From Triplophysa rosa (taxonomy: Eukaryota > Chordata > Actinopteri > Cypriniformes > Nemacheilidae), in assembly GCF_024868665.1 (NCBI RefSeq), contig NC_079902.1, positions 13,172,550 through 13,236,549 on the forward strand: DNA of 64,000 nt, given 5' to 3'. Position numbers and translations under genes: made by a program. The number at the start of each line of letters is the position of its first letter. Positions within the stretch are counted from its first letter, which is position 1. Positions 58,391-64,000 of this stretch are shown here, piece after piece. The notes under the pieces were generated by a model. The model was not told the DNA's origin. It saw only the letters and a program-made list of their open reading frames with translations, and ran no database searches.

Positions 58391-60978
58391 TAGTGGCCTG
58401 GATGCAGCATCACACAAATGCAAACATTCCAAAATACTATTGTAGAAATGCTTTATTTACTGTACAATGAGTCAGCTTTTATTGAGCATCTGCAATTTCT
58501 ATATTTTTATTACAGTTTGCATTATTTTTAACTAGTGCTGTCTAATCGATTAATCATGAATGATTTGTTTGTGTTTATATAATATGTGTGTGTGGTGTTT
58601 ATATTTATATACAGCCATTCTTTTTCTGTTTTTGAAGTTTTGATTGTTTTTTGGGTGATTAACAGTGGATGTTCATGTTTGTAGTTTCAAAAAATGCTTT
58701 ATACAGTATTTCACATATTTCAAGTCTATTGTTCACCGCTGTCCCTCTTCTAACAAAACGACTGGATTTCTTCCGGTCTATATAAAATCCCTCCTTCCGA
58801 AACGCTCTGATTGGGAAAGCTGACCAGGTCTGTCGTGATTGGTTCCCCGCTTAGTTCCCTGTGTGTCTGAAGATGTCCCACCCACCACCTATACCATATC
58901 AGCAAGTCTACGCTTCTCAGGCTGTTGTGATTGGTCAGTCCCCCTCTCAGTGCACGTGTAGTGATAAACTTTGGCTTTTAGCAATAAACCGTAACAATGG
59001 TGTCAACTTCACTTCATCAGTTAAACACATGCGGATCGATGGAAGTGTAACGGAGGTCTGCTAGTGCATGTGCAAACGTCAATCTTTGTTAGAGATCACA
59101 ATTTTTCTTCTACTATGGCGAGGGAAATGACACCAGACCGATTGGGTCAGACCGGTTTTATTAATTAACGCTAATAACAGAAGCGTTAGTTTTGCCTTTT
59201 TATATTGGGCCTAAGTTGGATAATAAAACAAGCTGATTGACTAGGAGACATTTGCAAGCAGGACTTCAAAGGACGTTTCATAGAAGTGTTTTAGAGGTAT
59301 GCGCACACAATATCAGTGTGTTACACAGAACAGCTTTCACAGCTGATGTTAAAGTCATGGAAGCTGTTATTTGACCGTTGGTCATCTTAGAATGTGTGTA
59401 GCGGAATAGACTCGATGCATGCTCACTTCCGCGTTTACGCTCAGGGTGCAAGAAAACATCCGCTGCCCCACCGGAAGCCATTCATCTCTACCTAGAGCTG
59501 TGAACATGACAGAGGAGAAGATTCATATTTGTACTCGCTGTTTACATAAAGTTCGCCGGATTACAATAAACAATGTTTGTCAGCATTGTGAGACTGTCAG
59601 CTGCCCCCTGTCTAGTAAAATGGAGAAGTACTTTAAACTATACGTTTAAAATTACATGGACAGCTTGGATGCTATTGCTATTAGCATCTAGCACGTAACG
59701 TGAAGGCTGGATAACACTGAATGACATCATCTTTACACCGAGTTTACCAAGATTTTCACCACTTAAATACCTTTACCTTTAAGCAACAAATTAGTATGAA
59801 TCTGACCAGATATCATGTTTCAGAATTATTATGAAGTCAGAGAAGCCACAAAGTTTAGGAGCAGGACACACCAAAGGATAGCTGTGACCTTAAGCTTCAA
59901 ATGTAGTTTAAATTTTGTGTAGTTTTCCAACGATCACAGACAAAGTCTAGAAATATGAGAAATGGTTAAGAGGGATAACATAAGAAGAACAGGGACATCT
60001 TTTGAAATAGTAGTGAGCATTTATACTGTGTATTGTGAGAATTTCATATAGACCATTAATTTTAATCATTTTAAATATTAAAATGTTTTACTTTACAATA
60101 TTCCAATATAAACCCTTATTTAAATCAAAAGCATTTGTTTGATGTATTTAATAGTTTTGTATTTGCATTTTACCTGACAATTTCTCTGTATCAGTTATTA
60201 TATACAAGCTTACATTAATGGATCACATTTTGATAACAGAAAATCTTTATTGTCATGTCACAGCTGCATACAACGAAATTGTATCTCTCTCTTCCAAAGT
60301 ACACACTAAGAACAAAGATATTAGTGAGTGCACATATAGTGCATATTACTTACAGAAACAAATATGTACAGTACAGAAATGTCTAAGTATATATTTATAT
60401 AATTGTTATTTTTGTTTACATTACAATCTGTACAAATAAAACCAAATTAATGTATCCACAGTGTTACGTTTATTCTTTAGCATTTCACCAATAGACCATT
60501 TGATCTTCAGTAGCTGACGTGCTGTGGCTCGATCAACAACAAACTGTAGTACCAGTTAATGTTTAAATCCTTACGTGTAATAAAGTAAATCCATGCTCGG
60601 AACATGATTAAATCTCTGTGAAGCTTTATAAAACAGGACACAGCCATGACTGAAGGACCCACAGTCACGTGTGTATTTAAACGCTGCATGTCATGACTAC
60701 ACTAAAGTTTTGTATTATAGCACCCGTTACATGTTTAATATATAGTATTTTAACAATACGATGTATTCACTAATCTATATTACACATTAATACCCCCAAA
60801 AACGAGCGTTTGTTCCGCCCCCTGAGATTTTACCGGAAATACGTAGGCAGCATTGCGTGCATTCAGTCTATTCTTATTACCAGCTGTAGGACTGTGATGA
60901 AAGTGAAAGTAATTAATTGCGCAGCACAGTCAAATGTTTACAATCTCTGATAACCAAACACTACTCCAGCGGCTCTTC
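58391..60978. other. No recognised gene; hAT fragment and mini-ORF
   Basis: TAGTGCTGTCTAATCGATTA at 58533 is a hAT terminus of the 34035 type, followed by a TG-rich run and no right end. Positions 58740-59500 have repeat-like features (two CTG/TCGTGATTGG segments) that I could not classify. A 47-residue frame with two CxxC pairs lies at 59506-59649. The rest shows nothing. Confidence 0.35.
59506..59649 (+). other. 47-residue frame with C-x2-C-x12-C-x2-C
   Basis: The ATG at 59506 opens MTEEKIHICTRC, with a second Cys pair in VCQHC and a stop at 59647. The spacing would suit a small zinc ribbon. There is no Kozak support beyond an A at -3, no splice evidence and no recognised family. An in-frame ATG upstream at 59419 would add 29 unremarkable residues. 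It may be the start of a transposon protein or chance. Confidence 0.15.
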
Positions 60979-61255
60979 CTCTTCTCTAAGGAAGGCCTCG
61001 CCCCCCTTTTTTGGCGTATTCCTTTGGGTGGAGGTTTTTCAAAAACTCGGAAATAGTGACATCATTTACCCGAGAAGTAAAGGGCTGTAGTCCGATTCCA
61101 GCCGTTCTCTGTAGTCCTTGAAAAGCGAATTCTGTTAAAGACAATATCTCGCTTGGCATTGAACTTTGAGCTTTATCATCATTTATCATTTATTGTTTAT
61201 GCTCTAACAGCAACATTACACACTAACTAAAGTTTGAAAATTGGCATCACAGGGA
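60979..61255. repeat. Dispersed cyprinid-type repeat fragment
   Basis: CTCTAAGGAAGGCCTCGCCC, GGCGTATTCCTTTGGGTGG and ACATTACACACTAACTAAAG occur in the order I remember from a common cyprinid transposon-derived repeat. The terminus after ACTAAAGTTTGAAAATTGG is degraded. Confidence 0.5.
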
Positions 61256-62393
61256 ATGGCTGCTTTAAATGACATTTCAAATGATAAGGATTCAATTTAT
61301 AAACATTAATTAGCCAGTCTGTATGTATGTGTATGCATTTATTTACGTGATATATATTATATACATATAAATATACAACACACACACACACACGTATTGT
61401 AGAAACACAAACATTTATTTTGGAATCGCGATTTATCTTCTCTGCAAGTTGCTTTGGATAAAAGTGTCTGCTAAATGCCTAAATTGATTTGACAGCATTT
61501 TTTAAAACATTCAAAATGAAGAAAATATTATCTTTAACTTCTTGATCTTATGAAAATTCATCATGTTGCTATGCCAATTTAAAAGCATTTGTTTAGGACA
61601 TTGACAATACTGCTGCTGCAACAATCCAACTTCCACTGGCAACAGTAACCATAGCAACTGGCATTCTCTGCACACAGTCAGATCCGAGATGTATAAAATA
61701 TCAAAACGTTATAATTCTTCTAGCTCTGCACAGCGCTGCAGTGACTTACTTTTGTATAAGTCAGAGATATAGGAACACGGCACTCATATTTCTCGGCTAA
61801 AGACACTTGTGATCAAGAGCGTATCAGTAATACCTTAGAGAGCACGTCATGCCAATAACACCGTAGAATAATGAAACGAGCCACAGGGCCAGATCTCCCA
61901 GGAACAGAAAAAGAAAATCACTCACTGCCGTCAATGATTAGATAAATGTGCACGTGACAACCCAGAATGCACCTGCCAATGCATTGATTCATCAATGAGA
62001 GGCTTGAAAACAGTAGGGTTCTGCTGAAAGAAAACCTTGTGCAGATGAACACAGATGCACAGGGGAGGATAAGGATTTCTGCTTCCTTTTATTATTGACA
62101 TAGGCATTTTCCATATTAATTCTGTCTCCTTGATACGAAGATATTCTCATTCTGCTGGAGGTGAATATAACTTGGGTTTAAGCAGATATGCAAAACAATA
62201 TTTCTTTCTGTCTATATGGCCAAATTATTCATTGTTGGATGGAAACTTAAATGGACAGATACTTTTACACTACTGGACAATGTGTCCCATTGAGAAAGTA
62301 AAGAGCCTATTTACAGGTTACCCCTCCCCACATAATGATGAATTCTGCATGAACGTCCAGACAATATCTCTGCTATAGAATTTGCTATCTCTT
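61256..62393. other. No gene seen; hAT and LINE fragments
   Basis: Positions 61318-61500 carry an inverse hAT terminus of the TAGTGCTGTCAAA family (TGATTTGACAGCATTTTT) with a (CA)n run at 61377-61393. It is interrupted at 61446-61482 by a LINE tail (GGATAAAAGTGTCTGCTAAA). The rest shows no gene. Confidence 0.4.
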
Positions 62394-62454
62394 AAAGGTC
62401 CAGTGTGTAGTTTTTTGGAGGATCTAGTGACAGAAATGCAATGTCTTCAGACAT
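62394..62454. mobile_element. TTAA-flanked MITE, 5' fragment
   Basis: TTAAAGGTCCAGTGTGTAG and GACAGAAATGCAATGTC match the first 60 bp of 13260-13640. It then passes abruptly into hAT sequence. Confidence 0.7.
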
Positions 62455-63241
62455 GTATCACGATTAATCGCACATAACATTAATGTTTTTAAATATACTT
62501 TTACATTCTAATAATGTCACATTTAATCATCAAATTAATGTAGAAACAACATATTTATTTAACAACATCATTTTATGAATGAAAGCCAACATTCTGATAT
62601 TCGTACTGCAACTGATGTCTCCATTAAATTGATCTTTTTTTTTCTTTATTTTAACATTAATTATAGCCGTTCAACATTGAAGTATAGTATAATTGAGAGC
62701 TATCATGTCTAACAGGTAGGAAATATACAAAAATTCAATCAAGTTCTCAAACGTTGTACAGTCTTTAATGCTAAATTCTAAATTAAACACAGAATTAAAG
62801 CTACAAAACACATTGAATTCCTCTTTTCTTTTGTTCTTTGATTAACATTAATGACAGGAGTCACAGCAGCAGGTTTAAGAATGCGACCCCTTTAAGAGCT
62901 GCCGCTCATACGCATTTCTGACGCCCTTTCCTATTACTGTTTGCATTCATTTAGGATTTTATTTAACACTATGCTATATATACTATATATATATAGACAA
63001 AATGGGCTTTCTGACATAAGTTTTTGTTCATTCAAGCATGAAATAGAACTTAATACTGATGCTGTGCTGTCTGACAGAGATTCACTGATGCAGCCTTTAG
63101 TCCGCGATTGTATACACCAGACGGGACTGCTGTTCCGTTGCGTTGTGCTGCGTCCCACTGAACGTGTCAAAGCAACTGTTTCAAATCACGCTTAAATGGT
63201 TTAAAGGCCTTTACATGAATAAGAGCATGATTATATAATGT
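62455..63241. mobile_element. hAT element of the 34035 type, both ends lost
   Basis: Inverse of the element at 34035-35029 over about 790 bp, from ATCACGATTAATCGCACATA to GCATGATTATATAATGTA. Neither terminus is present, so it cannot move. The left joint abuts a MITE fragment and the right joint abuts the LINE tail. Confidence 0.8.
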
Positions 63242-63461
63242 AGCTCAATTCAATCAATTCAATTCAATTTTATTTATATAGAGCTTTTCACAATGTGCAT
63301 TGTTCCAAAGCAGCTTTACAGGAGAAAATAAGAAAAACTGAAAAACACAAAAAAGGTAAAACACAGCACAGTGCATGGTGTTTATAGAACAAGCAAGATT
63401 ATTCTAGTAAATAATATCTAATAAATGCATTCTCCCAGTGGTTTATTTAGCATATTATGCA
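63242..63461 (-). mobile_element. 3' untranslated end of LINE
   Basis: On the plus strand, CTCAATTCAATCAATTCAAT begins the short tail repeat, followed by TTTTATTTATATAGAGC and GTTCCAAAGCAGCTTTACAG. These are typical of fish L2-type 3' ends. It belongs to the frame at 63462-64000. Confidence 0.8.
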
Positions 63462-64000
63462 TTATGTGAATGCGTGGCTGAAAATATGTGTCTTTAATCT
63501 AGACTTAAATTGGGAGAGTGTGTCTGACCCCCGAATAGTATCGGGAAGGCTATTCCAGAGTTTAGGTGCTACGTATGAGAAAGCTCTACCCCCTTTGGTG
63601 GATTTAGTTATTCTAGGTGTTATCAAAAGTCCGGAGTTTTGAGATCTAAGAGAGCATGATGGGTTGTAGTGTGGTAGAAGCTCTGTTATGTAGGTAGGGG
63701 CTAAACCGTTTAAGGCTTTATAAGTAATTAAAAGAACTTTAAAGTCAGTACGATACTTAATGGGTAACCAGTGAAGGGTTGATAACATTGGGGTTATGTG
63801 ATGGTATTTTCTGGACCTGGTTAGAACTCTGGCAGCTGCATTTTGAACTAACTGTAGTTTGTTTATTGATGATGCAGGACAACCAGTGAGTGCATTACAG
63901 TAGTCAAGTCTTGAGGTCACAAATGCATGAATTAGTTTTTCAGCATCAGCAACACATAGAATATTTCGTAGTTTGGCAACATGTCTAAGGTGGAAGAAGG
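63462..64000 (-). CDS. CR1/L2-type LINE reverse transcriptase, C-terminal part
   Basis: The minus-strand frame is open from the right edge of the window to a stop at 63462, about 179 residues. It begins FFHLRHVAKLRNIL and continues through SRLDYCNALTGCPA, KLQLVQNAAARVLTR, LHWLPIKYRTDFKVL, SLRSQNSGLL, APKLWNSLPDTIR and FKSRLKTHIFS. This is the conserved C-terminal region of CR1/L2-clade reverse transcriptases, downstream of the catalytic motifs. No stop or shift is seen. The true start lies outside the window, so completeness cannot be judged. Confidence 0.88.
   Translation of the reverse strand, partial: FFHLRHVAKLRNILCVADAEKLIHAFVTSRLDYCNALTGCPASSINKLQLVQNAAARVLTRSRKYHHITPMLSTLHWLPIKYRTDFKVLLITYKALNGLAPTYITELLPHYNPSCSLRSQNSGLLITPRITKSTKGGRAFSYVAPKLWNSLPDTIRGSDTLSQFKSRLKTHIFSHAFT

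Noticed and set aside
60507..60689. 60-codon minus-strand frame with protein-like appearance
   Set aside because: No family recognised and no splice or promoter context. I could not separate it from chance.

Overview
The window looks like intergenic or intronic DNA of a ray-finned fish, most likely a cypriniform. It is AT-rich. It carries CR1/L2-type LINE 3' ends, a V-SINE-like element, a Tc1 element with fish-type ends, many non-autonomous hAT elements and several palindromic MITE families that I know as common fish, especially cyprinid, repeats. The species cannot be named from sequence alone. I recognise no host protein-coding gene, tRNA gene, CRISPR array or bacterial-type operon. The only intact recognisable protein is a transposase.

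Layout. 1-9.7 kb: mostly anonymous DNA, with a Tc1/mariner copy broken by one base (4142-5361), two palindromic MITEs and a tRNA-derived SINE. 9.7-17.7 kb: a hAT-like element, MITEs and low-copy stretches that read like conserved non-coding DNA. 17.7-30.9 kb: a hAT copy with a perfect 8-bp target duplication, a LINE 3' fragment, nested repeats, a transposon remnant keeping part of a protein-coding exon (24.0-24.5 kb) and a 2.0-kb foldback element with arms of about 780 bp (25283-27302). 30.9-38.1 kb: an intact Tc1 copy inside a MITE, a 5S-like fragment, a hAT element and a solo LTR. 38.1-47 kb: a three-layer nest of elements (39164-41438), the second copy of the hAT pair and more MITEs. 47-64 kb: hAT-in-hAT nesting (51981-53363), a repeat pair member carrying a near-perfect palindrome (56837-58390), a truncated hAT copy, and a LINE whose reading frame runs off the right edge.

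The strongest observations are two Tc1 copies that differ by a single base, one with an intact 346-residue transposase with DD36E catalytic spacing; the large foldback; and several insertions whose target duplications and pre-insertion sites can be read directly, giving an order of events. Between the elements are stretches rich in ATTA-type motifs and free of recognisable repeats. They could be conserved enhancers of a developmental-gene neighbourhood, but only an alignment can show that. I found no convincing new biological system beyond these transposon structures.
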